Shown: positions 9,823 to 20,587, counted from the stretch's first letter. The stretch is DNA of 57,254 nt from Deltaproteobacteria bacterium (GCA_021780495.1 JAJXYO010000004.1:1-57254), one strand, 5' to 3'. The notes: generated by a model not told the origin, from the letters alone. Program-made: numbers and translations.

Positions 9823-10189
9823 GGTACACCTCCCGATTATTTTGTGCGACCGGGAGAGACTCCCGCGCTTTGAGACTATTCTAGTCCTTTGTTGGGCCGC
9901 CGCCAATCTCATATTTGCAGCTGCAGCATCCCGGAAACAGCAAAAATATTCGTAAATAAGCGCCTCATTCGTGTCAACCCCTGCTGTGTGGGCTTATCTC
10001 AGGCCTGATTCATCTGTTGCACCGCCGGTCACGCCCCGCCTGGATCGCTGACGAGAGGGTAACGAGCCGCCAGCAGAAAAGATTGATAGTGGATGTTATC
10101 GGCACGATGGTGTATAAAACGGCGAAACCCAATGCGGAGCTGCTTACCGGCATGATCTGCGTACATTAACCCTGCTGGAGAACGACACT
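9823..10189. other. Intergenic region without a recognisable gene
   Basis: Apart from the small CGGGAG/CTCCCG hairpin (9851-9865) in the doxX leader, I see no coding frame with a ribosome site, no terminator and no RNA motif here. It must hold the divergent promoters of doxX and the 71-residue gene. Confidence 0.5.
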
Positions 10190-10405
10190 ATGCATGTAGA
10201 ATTGAATGAACTGAGGACCCTGATCCACAAACGATCGGATGAGATCGAAAGGTGTGTGGCCGGGACTGGCTATCTGGCACGGACGGTCATCGGTGTCTGC
10301 ACGTATTTGATCGATAACGAAGGCGACCTTGATCTGCTGTCGGCTAAACAGAAGCTCACCTTTGACAGGTTTGTCCGGCCACTGCTGGATACGCCGCGCC
10401 GCTAG
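10190..10405 (+). CDS. Small hypothetical protein (71 aa)
   Basis: A 71-residue soluble protein starting MHVELNELRTLIHKRSDEIE. Two or three helices are likely, and the C-terminus ends in RPLLDTPRR. GGAG lies about 9 nt before the ATG. It is a free-standing gene before the peptide deformylase gene. I do not recognise the family. Confidence 0.55.
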   Translation: MHVELNELRTLIHKRSDEIERCVAGTGYLARTVIGVCTYLIDNEGDLDLLSAKQKLTFDRFVRPLLDTPRR

Positions 10406-10514
10406 TGCCTCTCACACGGTGAAGACCGGCCGGCATTTCACTGCTGCCAGCGTGTTTGTAACATGCTATACTATTTCAGGAAGTATGTGATGATGTGAGG
10501 CCAAGGAGCATGCC

Positions 10515-11048
10515 ATGGCGATCATGAGACAGATAGCACAGATGGGGCAACCGGTCCTGCGTGCCGTGGCGGCCAGGATTCCCGACCCGCGCGAGCCGGT
10601 TGTCCAGTCGCTGATTGAGGACATGCTGGTGACCGTGGCGGATGCCAACGGGGTAGGGATCGCCGCACCGCAGGTCTTCGAGTCACTCGCGCTCTTTATA
10701 GTCGCTTCGAACCTCAATCCTCGTTACCCGCAGGCTCCGGTGATGGAGCCGATCGCCATGATCAACCCGGAGCTCCTGTGGACATCGGATGAGATGATCA
10801 AGGATTGGGAAGGGTGCCTGAGCATCCCCGGCCTGCGCGGCCTGGTTCCCCGCCACACGCGGATTGGCGTACGCTATCTGACCCGCACGGGCGAGGTTCG
10901 GGAAGAGGAGTTTGTTGACTTCCCGGCTCGAATCTTCCAGCATGAGTTCGATCATGTCCGCGGGGTACTGTTCATCGACCGGATCGAGAGTACCCTGGAA
11001 ATGGTAAGCGAGAAAGAATATCTGAGGAGGATGTACAGCCATGCATGA
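10515..11048 (+). CDS. def: Peptide deformylase
   Basis: A 177-residue enzyme that removes the formyl group from the N-terminal Met of nascent proteins. All three family motifs are present: GVGIAAPQV (about residues 47-55), EGCLSIPG with the metal-ligand Cys (about 99-106), and FQHEFDHVRGVLFIDR with the HExxH-type ligands (about 142-157). The ATG at 10515 gives MAIMRQIAQMGQPVLR; the family often begins at such a MxxRxI segment. Its stop overlaps the start of the next small gene by 8 nt, so the two are translationally coupled. Confidence 0.95.
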   Translation: MAIMRQIAQMGQPVLRAVAARIPDPREPVVQSLIEDMLVTVADANGVGIAAPQVFESLALFIVASNLNPRYPQAPVMEPIAMINPELLWTSDEMIKDWEGCLSIPGLRGLVPRHTRIGVRYLTRTGEVREEEFVDFPARIFQHEFDHVRGVLFIDRIESTLEMVSEKEYLRRMYSHA

Positions 11049-11238
11049 TCTGCTACCGGATGGGGAAGAGATACGCCGCGCCGTCAAGTGGGTGTCCGGC
11101 AGCCTGCAGGAGAACCCTGGCCAACCGCTCCACAAGCTCGTCCATGAAGCCATATTCAAATTCGATCTGTCTCCCATGGATGCCGAATTCCTGATCAGAT
11201 TCTACAAGCACGCACCCGGCGAAACGAAGCCGATCTGA
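11041..11238 (+). CDS. Small hypothetical protein coupled to def
   Basis: A 65-residue acidic/helical protein (MHDLLPDGEEIRRAVKWVSG at its start) whose ATG lies inside the last codons of def, with GAGGAGG just upstream in def. The overlap strongly suggests co-expression. It shows no membrane segment or metal motif, and I do not recognise it. Confidence 0.65.
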   Translation: MHDLLPDGEEIRRAVKWVSGSLQENPGQPLHKLVHEAIFKFDLSPMDAEFLIRFYKHAPGETKPI

Positions 11239-11290
11239 TACGCCTCAGTGTGGCGGGATACTGTGAGACTGAACAGGGGAGGATAACACT

Positions 11291-11587
11291 ATGAACGTGC
11301 TGGTTGATCTGTGCATCGTGCCGATCGGGGTCGGGGTATCCCTCTCCCGCTATATCGCCGCCTGTGAGAAGGTGCTGGCTGAGGCCGGTCTGAAGATCTC
11401 GCTGCATTCGTACGGGACCGATATCGAGGGGGAGTGGGACACGGTCTTTGCGGCGGTCAAGCGCTGTCATGAGGTCGTGCACGGGATGGGTGCGCCGCGC
11501 ATTACCACGACCATCAAGCTGGGCACCCGCACGGATCGCATCCAGACCATGGAGGACAAGGTCAGGAGCGTGCAGGAGAAACTCTGA
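11291..11587 (+). CDS. MTH1187/YkoF-like thiamine-binding family protein (DUF77)
   Basis: A 98-residue protein of the MTH1187/DUF77 family. It has the N-terminal strand VLVDLCIVPIGVGVSLSRYI and the conserved SYGTDIEGEWDTVFAAVKRC. The C-terminal half contains ITTTIKLGTRTDRI, then KVRSVQEKL. Family members form small ferredoxin-like dimers or tetramers and some bind thiamine; I cannot say which ligand applies here. GGGGAGG lies 8-9 nt before the ATG. It is probably in the same transcript as def and the 65-residue gene. Confidence 0.85.
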   Translation: MNVLVDLCIVPIGVGVSLSRYIAACEKVLAEAGLKISLHSYGTDIEGEWDTVFAAVKRCHEVVHGMGAPRITTTIKLGTRTDRIQTMEDKVRSVQEKL

Positions 11588-11641
11588 GACCGGTACGCCA
11601 AGGCTATCGTACCCGTCATGCAAAAGGAGAACACTACCATC

Positions 11642-13654
11642 GTGGCATGTCTAAAATCCCCGCTTTTCTCTAAGAGTATCCAATCGCTTGCCCTGAGCCT
11701 GCTCCTGGTTCTCGCTCTGGTCTCATCGGCCCTGTCACAGGATACCTTTGCCACCTATCCCCCCCTTGTGCCCGGCTACAGCTCCATCAAGGTCTTTGAC
11801 AACCATAGGCGCTTTGTCGGCCGGATTCTGCCGGAGAAACGCTATTGGGTCACCATAGACCGTATTCCCCTGTTCCTGCAAAAGGCCGTGGTAGCCATTG
11901 AAGACGCCCGCTTTTATGAACATGGCGGGATAGATGTGCGCGGGATCGCCCGGGCACTGATGAAGGATGTGGTCAAGGGGAGGATGGCGGAAGGGGGCTC
12001 GACCATTACCCAGCAATTGATCAAAAACAGGTATCTGACCGGTGCGAAGACGCTCGAACGGAAGATCGATGAGGCTCGCCTGGCCATAGAGTTTGAAAAG
12101 AAATACACCAAACAGCAGATCCTGGAGATGTATTTTAATGAAATCTATTACGGCAACGGGGCCTGGGGTATCGCCCAGGCCGCCCGGCTCTATTATGATA
12201 AGAACCCGGAGGAGTTGAGCGAGGCCGAGTGCGCCATGTTAGCCGGTGTACAGAAAAATCCCGGACGCTACAATCCCCTGGGCAAAGCGGCCCACGTCAC
12301 GGGGCGGCGGGACATGGTCCTGCAACGGATGGTAGATCTGCACATGATCAGCGATCGGAAAAGAAAGCAGTTGCGGGCCCACCCGCCAGCCGTTACCAAA
12401 TCGGGCCAGGCCCCGCAATATCTGGCCTATATCCGCAGTAAGCTGATTGAACGCTATGGCCCCGATATCACCGAGCAGGGCGGGCTGGAGGTGACGGCGG
12501 CCCTGGATCTGAAGCTGCAGAATCAGGCCGAGCAGGCCCTGCGAGACGGGGTCAAACGGATATCTCCCGGACTGCAGGGGGCCTTGCTCTGTCTGGATCC
12601 GGCCACGGGTGATGTTCTGGCGGCCGTGGGGGGCGCCGATATCTCCCAGAGCGGCTACAACCGCGCCTTTTCGGCCAAGCGCCAGCCCGGCTCGGCTATT
12701 AAGCCGCTGATCTATGCAGCGGCCCTTGAAAAAGGGTTTACGGCCAGCAGCATCATGAATGATACGCCGGTCGTCTACAACCGCGGCAATGGCGAAACAT
12801 GGAAACCGCTGAACTACGGCAAGGAACAGTATGGGGATCTGTCCCTGCGGCAGGCCCTGGCCTATTCCAATAACGTCATTACCATCAAGCTGCTGGAGTC
12901 GATCGGCGTACCGTATTTTATCGATTTTGCCGCTCGGATGGGGCTGCCGCTGCGGGAACAGAACGGTCTCTCCCTGGCCCTGGGAACGGACGAAGTGACC
13001 CTGAACGATCTGGTGCTGGCCTACACCCCTCTGGCCGACGGGGGCACGCGCCCTCAGGCACGGGTGATCATCCGGATATACGATAAAAGGCGCCGCAGCT
13101 GGACGGAGAACCCCCCGGCCATTTCCCCGGTCCTGGCCCCGGCCACCGCCTACGTCACCACCCAGATGCTGAAGGATGTACTGATCTACGGCACCGCCAA
13201 GGGTCTCAAGACATTCAGCCGCTCCCACCCCTGTGCCGGCAAGACCGGCACCACCAGTGATTATCATGACGCCTGGTTCGTCGGGTATACCCCGCAGCTC
13301 GTCACCGGGGTGTGGGTCGGCTATGACAAGCCCCGCTCGGGAGGCAAGGGTTTTACCGGCGGGGCCGTGGCTGCTCCCATCTGGCAGAGTTTCATGCGCA
13401 AGGCCGTCGCATCCCGGCCGGTCGTGGATTTTACCCGGCCGGATACGGTCGTTTCTGTTGCTATCGACCCGGCGACAGGGTGTCCGGCGACGGCCGAGAG
13501 CCCGAACAAACGTGAAGAATACTACATCGCCGGGACCGGACCGTCCGGGAACTGCCCCAAACAACCGGAAGCGGCCGGGCCGGTAATGATCGGGGAACCT
13601 GCTAAACAAGCGGAGCCGGGCGAGCCGGCTATGATCGAGCAGCCTGCGAAATAA
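11642..13654 (+). CDS. Penicillin-binding protein 1A-type transglycosylase/transpeptidase
   Basis: About 670 residues. I prefer GTG 11642, because AAAGGAG lies 11 nt upstream; in-frame ATG 11618 has no ribosome site and would add 8 residues. A signal-anchor (SLALSLLLVLALVSSALS) is followed by a GT51 glycosyltransferase domain with EDARFYEHGGID, GGSTITQQL and RKIDEARLAIEFEKKYTK. The transpeptidase domain has PGSAIKP (SxxK, near residue 350), YSNN (SxN, near 410) and GKTGTT (KTG, near 533). It polymerises and cross-links peptidoglycan in the periplasm. The C-terminal tail repeats a Pro/Glu motif (GEPAKQAEPGEPAM). Confidence 0.93.
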   Translation: MACLKSPLFSKSIQSLALSLLLVLALVSSALSQDTFATYPPLVPGYSSIKVFDNHRRFVGRILPEKRYWVTIDRIPLFLQKAVVAIEDARFYEHGGIDVRGIARALMKDVVKGRMAEGGSTITQQLIKNRYLTGAKTLERKIDEARLAIEFEKKYTKQQILEMYFNEIYYGNGAWGIAQAARLYYDKNPEELSEAECAMLAGVQKNPGRYNPLGKAAHVTGRRDMVLQRMVDLHMISDRKRKQLRAHPPAVTKSGQAPQYLAYIRSKLIERYGPDITEQGGLEVTAALDLKLQNQAEQALRDGVKRISPGLQGALLCLDPATGDVLAAVGGADISQSGYNRAFSAKRQPGSAIKPLIYAAALEKGFTASSIMNDTPVVYNRGNGETWKPLNYGKEQYGDLSLRQALAYSNNVITIKLLESIGVPYFIDFAARMGLPLREQNGLSLALGTDEVTLNDLVLAYTPLADGGTRPQARVIIRIYDKRRRSWTENPPAISPVLAPATAYVTTQMLKDVLIYGTAKGLKTFSRSHPCAGKTGTTSDYHDAWFVGYTPQLVTGVWVGYDKPRSGGKGFTGGAVAAPIWQSFMRKAVASRPVVDFTRPDTVVSVAIDPATGCPATAESPNKREEYYIAGTGPSGNCPKQPEAAGPVMIGEPAKQAEPGEPAMIEQPAK

Positions 13655-13740
13655 ACGTAGCGGACCTCAGACTCAACGGTGCGTTCTCTGGAGGTTGCCG
13701 AGGCGGCAGCGCGTGGCGTGTGGCCGGGTCCGGGGATCCA

Positions 13741-14925
13741 TCAATCCAGGCCCGTGATGCGTACGGCATGGGCACATTGCTCGGCGCGGCTGCGGGCCTG
13801 GCCGGTGGTTGCGCCTTGGGTCAGGGCCACGCCCATGCGGCGGCCGGGGCGGGTGTCGGGCTTGCCGAACAGGCGCAGCTTGCTGGCGGGGACGGCGAGC
13901 GCTGTCTCCAGGCCTGTGAAGGCAACGTTATCATGGCATTCGTCTGCCAGGATGACGTGACTTGCCGACGGCGCCAGATTGGCGACCTCCAGCACCGGCA
14001 AGCCGAGAATCGCCCGGACATGCAGTTCGAATTGAGAAAGATTCTGGGAGATCATGGTGACCATGCCGGTGTCGTGCGGGCGGGGAGAAACCTCGCTGAA
14101 CCAGACCTGCTCGCCGCGAATGAACAGTTCCACCCCGAAAACACCGAACCCGCCCAGGGCGGTTGTAACGGCTTCCGCCTGCCGTCGCGCCTCGGCCAGT
14201 GCTGCCGGAGACATGGCCATGGGTTGCCACGACTCGTGATAATCGCCCTTGATCTGCACATGCCCGATGGGGGGGCAGAATGAGGTCCCGCCGCTGTGGC
14301 GAACCGTCAACAGGGTGATCTCATACTCGAAATCGATGAACTGCTCAATGATTACCGTATCCGAAGCGCCCCGGGAGCCTTCCATGGCATAGCGCCAGGC
14401 CTGGTCGATCTGCGAGGCCTCTTTGACAACGCTCTGTCCCTTTCCGGACGAGCTCATTATCGGTTTGATAACGCACGGCAGACCGATCTGCGCCACATGT
14501 GCCCGCATTTCATCCATGGATTTGGCAAAGGCGTAACGCGCTGTCGGCAGACCGAGTTCCTCCGCTGCCAGGCACCGGATCCCCTCACGGTTCATGGTCA
14601 GGTTGACCGCCCGGGCCGTCGGAATGACCCGTTGACCAGCCTGCTCCAGCTCCAGCAAAAATTCCGTGTCGATGGCCTCGATCTCCGGCACCACCAGGTC
14701 GGGACGTTCCTGTTCCAGTACCCGGCGCAGCGCATCGCGATCAAGCATGCTGATGACGTGACTCCTGTGTGCCACCTGCATGGCCGGCGCATCCGCATAG
14801 CGATCCACGGCGATCACCTCCACCCCCAGCCGCTGCGCCTCTATGGCGACCTCTTTACCCAGCTCTCCCGAACCCAGCAAGAGCAGTCTGGTCGCTCCCG
14901 CTTTTAATGGCGTACCCATGTTCAT
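13741..14925 (-). CDS. purT: Formate-dependent GAR transformylase (PurT)
   Basis: A 394-residue ATP-grasp enzyme that makes formyl-glycinamide ribonucleotide from formate in purine synthesis, independent of folate. Visible features are [20 protein letters not shown] near the start, the ATP-grasp segment [17 protein letters not shown] (about residues 150-166), then [17 protein letters not shown] and the C-terminal [13 protein letters not shown]. The length is normal for PurT. AGGGGG lies about 10 nt before the ATG. It is divergent from the dbpA gene and convergent with the PBP gene. Confidence 0.95.
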   Translation of the reverse strand: MNMGTPLKAGATRLLLLGSGELGKEVAIEAQRLGVEVIAVDRYADAPAMQVAHRSHVISMLDRDALRRVLEQERPDLVVPEIEAIDTEFLLELEQAGQRVIPTARAVNLTMNREGIRCLAAEELGLPTARYAFAKSMDEMRAHVAQIGLPCVIKPIMSSSGKGQSVVKEASQIDQAWRYAMEGSRGASDTVIIEQFIDFEYEITLLTVRHSGGTSFCPPIGHVQIKGDYHESWQPMAMSPAALAEARRQAEAVTTALGGFGVFGVELFIRGEQVWFSEVSPRPHDTGMVTMISQNLSQFELHVRAILGLPVLEVANLAPSASHVILADECHDNVAFTGLETALAVPASKLRLFGKPDTRPGRRMGVALTQGATTGQARSRAEQCAHAVRITGLD

Positions 14926-15112
14926 CGTGTAAAACCCCCTTGATGGTGATGCTGACTCGAACGATAAATGACAGTAGAACTACAGCAATCACGAAAAAAC
15001 ACAAGTCAAAATCATCGGGCCAAACGAGCCCTGCCAATTCCGCCCGGGCGGGATGATCCCCCATCCTCATAGAAAGCTGGACGAACAGAAGCACCTGGGG
15101 TAGGCTGTCAGC

Positions 15113-16501
<1,389 letters not shown>

Positions 16502-16513
16502 CAACTGCTGCCC

Positions 16514-16981
16514 TTATGCTCCAAAGAGGGCTTTGGCGCGCTTAGCGATCTCTTCCGCGGACACGTCTTCCGTATGAGTGGCAATGGACCATTTATGTCC
16601 GAACGGATCGAGGATCGTGCCCATACGGTCACCCCAGAACTGGTCCGCAACAGGCATCAGCAGCGTGGCCCCGGCCGCAACGCTGCGCTTTACGACCGCG
16701 TCCGCATCTTGGACGTAGAGTACGAGTGATACGGACGTGCCTCCAATCGTAAGCGGGCTGAGCGCGTTCCAGTCCGGGCATTCATCGCTCAGCATAACCG
16801 GCGAGTCGCCAATCCTGATTTCGGCGTGCATCACCCCACCATCCGGGGTTGTCAGGCGCGTTAATTCGGTGGCGCCGAAGGCCTCGGCATAAAATTCCAT
16901 GGCTTTGCTGGCATTCTTGATAACAAGATAGGGTGTCACGGTGTGGTAGCCATCCGGGATGGGCTTGGTCGTGGTAGTCAT
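16514..16981 (-). CDS. VOC (glyoxalase/bleomycin-resistance fold) protein
   Basis: A 155-residue PhnB/YdeE-like VOC protein. It has YHTVTPYLVIKNASKAMEFY at the start, HAEIRIGDSPVMLSDE in the middle and WGDRMGTILDPFGHKWSIAT near the end. These are characteristic of VOC proteins in which a paired beta-alpha-beta-beta-beta module makes a metal or ligand pocket. The substrate is unknown. AGGAGAAAG precedes the ATG. It is convergent with dbpA. Confidence 0.88.
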   Translation of the reverse strand: MTTTTKPIPDGYHTVTPYLVIKNASKAMEFYAEAFGATELTRLTTPDGGVMHAEIRIGDSPVMLSDECPDWNALSPLTIGGTSVSLVLYVQDADAVVKRSVAAGATLLMPVADQFWGDRMGTILDPFGHKWSIATHTEDVSAEEIAKRAKALFGA

Positions 16982-17253
16982 GATCTTTCTCCTTTCCTGC
17001 CTAGCTTGATGATGCGTGATACCTTACGGTATTTACGTGTAACGACTTACAAGATCATTTTAGTCCAATGTGCTGAAAAAGCAACAGGCGGCTGTTGTGG
17101 CACAACAGCGGTCGAAATTGTCAAGAATGGTATCTTGCTGTTTTGACGAAGTTGTTTCGCATATTCCCTGTGTCATAGTTCTTAATTCGGATGTATAATA
17201 GGCATAGGAAAAAGAGAAGTCCTCCGCCTTCGGAAACAAACGGGAGGCATAGT

Positions 17254-17493
17254 ATGAAAGTCTTGGATGTCATCGTAACGGTATTACTTCTTGTAGGAGC
17301 CCTCAACTGGGGCTTGGTAGGTTTTTTCGGATTCAACCTGGTGACCGCCCTGTTCGGTGAAGCAGGGGCTATCGGCCGGGTCATTTACGCGTTTGTAGGT
17401 CTGGCAGCCCTGTACGAAATTGGTTGCTTCACGTTCGGGCTCAAGGAAACGCAGCATCGATGGTGCGATACGCTTGCCACCATCAAACAGTAA
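17254..17493 (+). CDS. DUF378 family small membrane protein
   Basis: A 79-residue protein with two transmembrane helices. The start MKVLDVIVTVLLLVGALNWG (with LVGFFGFNLVTALFG following) is the DUF378 signature; the second helix is near VIYAFVGLAALYEIGC. ATG 17254 has CGGGAGG 5-11 nt upstream. The function of the family is unknown. It is a single-gene unit with a hairpin terminator 70 nt downstream. Confidence 0.88.
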   Translation: MKVLDVIVTVLLLVGALNWGLVGFFGFNLVTALFGEAGAIGRVIYAFVGLAALYEIGCFTFGLKETQHRWCDTLATIKQ

Positions 17494-17561
17494 CAGAACT
17501 CTTCCGAAGGCGAGGGTGCGATGGTTCTCCGCGGCGCAACCGGGGAGTGACATTGCAGGTA

Positions 17562-17592
17562 ATAGGCGGCCGCGCGGCCGCCTATGTTGTTT
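17562..17592 (+). terminator. Palindromic hairpin terminator
   Basis: ATAGGCGGCC (17562-17571) and GGCCGCCTAT (17576-17585) flank GCGC, giving a perfect 24-nt palindrome followed by GTTGTTTC. It shares the GGCGGCC/GGCCGCC core with the hairpins at 7370 and 28304. Confidence 0.7.
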
Positions 17593-17760
17593 CATGGTCA
17601 TCAATCCCGCCTTTGTAGTACCTCGGTCAAAAAACAGTATCCCCCCTTTTACCAGCACGGCGTATAATGAACATGTAAAACCGGATACGGCCGCCCGCGT
17701 GGCGGCGCTCGGTTATTCTACGTAATCTTCCGTCTCTGCGGAGCGGAAAGGAGATATACT

Positions 17761-18666
17761 ATGTACGCCATTACCGGAGCAACGGGTCATATAGGAAGCA
17801 AGGCCGCCGAGATCCTGCTGGCCAGGGGAGAAAAGGTGCGGGTGATCGGCAGGGATGCCGTCAGCCTGCGGCCGTTGGTCAACAAGGGCGCCGAGGCGGC
17901 GGTAGGGGATCTTAAGGACAGCGCGTTCCTGACGGGTGCATTCAGCGGGGCTGATGCCGTCTTCGCCATGATCCCGCCCAATTATACGGCTCCCGATTTC
18001 CGGGGGTACCAGAACGGAATCGGGCGCAGCATAGCCGGAGCCATCAGCAAGTCCGGGGTGAAAAGCGTGGTGAGCCTGAGTAGTCAAGGGGCAGAACTGG
18101 CGGCCGGAACCGGTCCGATCCTGGGACTGCATGACCAGGAAATACGGCTGAACGGGCTGGCGGGGGTGGATGTGCTCCATCTGCGCTGCACCTATTTCAT
18201 GGAGAATCTGCTGACGAACATCCCGCTGATCAACGAGAAGGGCATTGCCGGTTCGGCGGTGCGGGGCGACCGGAAGTTTGCCATGATCGCCACGCGGGAT
18301 ATTGCCGCCCGGGTTGCCAAACATCTGGTGGAACGGGACTTCAGCGGCAAGGTGGTCAAGGATCTGCTCGGCCAGCGCGATCTCTCCCTGGAAGAGGCGA
18401 TCGGCGTCATCGGCCGCAGGATCGGCTGGCCCGATCTGAAGTATGTGCAGTTTCCCTACGACGATGCTGACAGGGCGATGGTGGCAATGGGGATCAGCCC
18501 CGACGTGAGCCGGCTCTTGATCGAGATGAGCAGAGCGATTAATGGCGGGCTCTTTGCCGTGAACCGGCCGCGGACAACGGAGAATACCACCCCAACATCC
18601 ATCGAGGCCTTTGCCGATGTTTTCGCTGAAGCGTTTGAGGCCGCTGCGTTGAAAAAAGCCGCGTAG
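17761..18666 (+). CDS. NmrA-like NAD(P)-binding protein
   Basis: A 301-residue atypical short-chain dehydrogenase. It starts MYAITGATGHIGSKAAEILL with the GxTGxxG dinucleotide motif, followed by VIGRDAVSLRPLVNKGAEAA and ADAVFAMIPPNY, which mark the NmrA/YtfG (NAD(P)H azoreductase-like) branch. Members either reduce quinones or sense NAD(P) redox state. I see no clear YxxxK catalytic pair, consistent with NmrA-type proteins. AAGGAG lies 7-8 nt before the ATG, and a strong terminator follows. Confidence 0.85.
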   Translation: MYAITGATGHIGSKAAEILLARGEKVRVIGRDAVSLRPLVNKGAEAAVGDLKDSAFLTGAFSGADAVFAMIPPNYTAPDFRGYQNGIGRSIAGAISKSGVKSVVSLSSQGAELAAGTGPILGLHDQEIRLNGLAGVDVLHLRCTYFMENLLTNIPLINEKGIAGSAVRGDRKFAMIATRDIAARVAKHLVERDFSGKVVKDLLGQRDLSLEEAIGVIGRRIGWPDLKYVQFPYDDADRAMVAMGISPDVSRLLIEMSRAINGGLFAVNRPRTTENTTPTSIEAFADVFAEAFEAAALKKAA

Positions 18667-18685
18667 CCGGCATGCCCTGTACGAG

Positions 18686-18717
18686 AAAAAAGCCCGCCTG
18701 ATGCGGGCTTTTTTTGT
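18686..18717. terminator. Strong bidirectional terminator
   Basis: AAAAAAGCCCGC (18686-18697) pairs with GCGGGCTTTTTT (18703-18714) around CTGAT. It serves the NmrA-like gene on plus and the thioesterase gene on minus. Confidence 0.9.
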
Positions 18718-18759
18718 TGTGTGCCGGCCGGCCTCTCAGCTGCTGTTCGCGGCCCCGTG

Positions 18760-19254
18760 TTATCTGCCCGGGAGGGTGATGCACAGGCATTCCCCGGCGG
18801 CATAGGTCGTCTTTTCGCAGAAGATGCGGCCATGTACCATCACCTTGCGCCCCTCGGCCGAGACCACCTTGCTTTCGACTGTGACGACCCTTTGCAGTGG
18901 TAACAGATTGCGGAAACTGATGTTCAGGTTGCCGACCACGATCGGGTAGCCGGCGGCCCAGGCGGCTAGGCCCAGGACTTCGTCCAGTACCGCTGCTACC
19001 GAGCCGCCGTGGGCGTTCCCCGGGGGGCCTTCGGTCTCGGGGCCGAACCAGATGCGGGCCTTGAGATGCTGCTCGCGATCTTTATAGTAACGCACCCGGA
19101 AGCGGTTGCCATCCGGTTCGCCGGAGACGAACCGCAAGGATGCTCCGACCAGGGCGGGGGCGTCAAAGGGGGTCCAGTCGCTCTCGCCGCTCAGATCGAC
19201 CGGCGGACAGGATGGGGTACAGATGTTTTCAGCTGGTGATGTAGACACAGGCAT
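18760..19254 (-). CDS. Hotdog-fold thioesterase (PaaI/THEM4-like)
   Basis: A 164-residue protein. The hotdog signature GNAHGGSVAAVLDEVLGLAAW (about residues 78-98) contains the HGG loop and Asp/Glu residues used by PaaI-type acyl-CoA thioesterases. It is followed by VGNLNISFRNLLPL and the beta strand RKVMVHGRIF. GGAGG lies just before the ATG. Its acyl substrate is unknown. Confidence 0.85.
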   Translation of the reverse strand: MPVSTSPAENICTPSCPPVDLSGESDWTPFDAPALVGASLRFVSGEPDGNRFRVRYYKDREQHLKARIWFGPETEGPPGNAHGGSVAAVLDEVLGLAAWAAGYPIVVGNLNISFRNLLPLQRVVTVESKVVSAEGRKVMVHGRIFCEKTTYAAGECLCITLPGR

Positions 19255-19376
19255 GTTCCTCCGAGGGTCGTGATGTCGCCAATCTGCTAAGGGCCGTCCG
19301 GATGCGGATCGTCCGTTGGCGATATGATGATTATGGGCGAACCTTTGTCATCCCGATTTCCGCTGTAATGAGCGCC

Positions 19377-19826
19377 TCATCCCCTGCCTCCGTCCTGCAG
19401 TCCCAGCTTCTTGCACAGGCGGCCCAGTGTCTGCTGCTCTGCCGGGGATAGGATGGCCAGGTCGCTGACGATGGCTGCTGCGACGTGGACAAACGCCCCT
19501 TCGATCAACCCAGCCCCGCTCTTTGTGAGGTGCACCGTCAGGTAGCGGCGGTCCTGGTTGTCCCGCTCCCGTCGTACCAGGCCGCGTTTTTCCAGGTTGT
19601 CGATCACCAGGGTCATGTTGCCGGTGCTCTTCAGGATCTTGGCGGCGATGTCCCGTTGACAGAGCGGCCCTTTGTGGTACAGGGCCTCAAGTACGCCAAA
19701 CTGGCTGATCGTCAGATCGGCAGCTGACATGGACCTGCTGACCCGGTTGGTGACCGATTCCGCTGCCCGCATCAGTTTGGTGTAGGTGGTCAGGGCTTGA
19801 CATGTGGTCTCATCGAGCGATTTCAT
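19377..19826 (-). CDS. MarR family transcriptional regulator
   Basis: A 149-residue winged-helix regulator. ATG 19826 (MKSLDETTCQALTTY) has GGAG 6-7 nt upstream; upstream codons in frame have no ribosome site. The HTH reads LTISQFGVLEALYHKGPLCQ, then DIAAKILKSTGNMTLVIDNL, followed by the wing DNQDRRYLTVHLTKSG. MarR proteins bind as dimers near their own promoters and are released by small phenolic ligands or oxidation. The Cys in GPLCQRD aligns near the recognition helix, so redox sensing is possible but not shown. The promoter and possible operator lie just upstream. Confidence 0.92.
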   Translation of the reverse strand: MKSLDETTCQALTTYTKLMRAAESVTNRVSRSMSAADLTISQFGVLEALYHKGPLCQRDIAAKILKSTGNMTLVIDNLEKRGLVRRERDNQDRRYLTVHLTKSGAGLIEGAFVHVAAAIVSDLAILSPAEQQTLGRLCKKLGLQDGGRG

Positions 19827-19843
19827 GGTCGCTCCAAAGTAGA

Positions 19844-19895
19844 TTGATATGATATGATTTGATGTTAAATTATATCCGGAGAGCGCATCTGTCAA
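19844..19895 (-). promoter_or_regulatory. marR promoter with tandem pentamer at the start site
   Basis: On the minus strand TTGACA (19890-19895) and TATAAT (19869-19874) are both perfect but only 15 bp apart. Immediately downstream, covering about +1 to +19, are four tandem 5-bp copies of (T/A)TGAT on the plus strand (19844-19863). The arrangement suggests an autoregulatory operator. Confidence 0.55.
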
Positions 19896-20044
19896 GGATT
19901 TTTGCGAGGCTGGAATGGGCTGTTGCTGGAGGCTGCCGTTGGTTTGTCTGTGTTGAGTGCCGGGATGGGAGATGATGTGTTGAAATAATAGCCCGAATAT
20001 AGGAAGATCATCGCAGAAATGCAGCTGACACAAAGGCAGACGAC

Positions 20045-20551
20045 GTGAAATTTACCCTGTTGACGCATAGTAAAGAGTTTCCGAAACGCTCAAATACCGG
20101 TCGCCTGGTGCTTGAAGTGCTCGGGAGCGAGGCCGAGCAGCTGTGCTGGGACCGCATGAACCCGCCAGCCGGGCTGCTGGAAGAGATTGAGGCGGGCGGT
20201 GTGGCGCTGGTGTATCCGGGGGCTGCCGATGAGAATGACGGGGACCTGTCGGGCATCACCCATTTCATCCTGATCGACGGTACCTGGCACGAGGCCCGCA
20301 AGATCCATCAGCGCAGTCCTTACCTGCAGAAGGTGCGGCGGGTCTGTCTCACGCCGTCCGGAAAATCGCGCTATACCCTGAGAAAGAACCAGAAAGAGGA
20401 CTGCCTGTGTACGGCCGAGTGCGTGATCGAGATCCTGCGCAGCACGGGCGATGCGACTGCGGCGGACCATCTGGAGCAACAATTCCTGGCCTTCATCAGT
20501 CAATCGGGGGCCAAGTCGGTTGTCGCGAAGGCAACGTGCCCTGAAAGGTGA
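20045..20551 (+). CDS. DTW domain protein (tRNA-uridine aminocarboxypropyltransferase-like)
   Basis: A 168-residue DTW-domain protein. It has the early motif LLTHSKEFPKRSNTGRL, the DTW-equivalent LIDGTWHEARKI (about residues 77-88; Asp-Gly-Thr-Trp), and the conserved YTLRKNQKEDCLCTAECV (about 113-130). Characterised DTW proteins such as TapT/YfiP transfer the aminocarboxypropyl group of SAM to U47 of tRNA (acp3U). The sequence is shorter than E. coli YfiP and appears to lack the N-terminal Cys cluster. It is convergent with the zinc-ribbon gene that follows. Confidence 0.85.
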   Translation: MKFTLLTHSKEFPKRSNTGRLVLEVLGSEAEQLCWDRMNPPAGLLEEIEAGGVALVYPGAADENDGDLSGITHFILIDGTWHEARKIHQRSPYLQKVRRVCLTPSGKSRYTLRKNQKEDCLCTAECVIEILRSTGDATAADHLEQQFLAFISQSGAKSVVAKATCPER

Positions 20552-20587
20552 CAACAGCGGGCGCCATTTCCGGCCAAGCTGCGAAAC

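Noticed and set aside
12239..13609. Long minus-strand frame opposite the PBP gene
   Set aside because: Low-information composition, no start context, and fully antisense to a well-motivated penicillin-binding protein.
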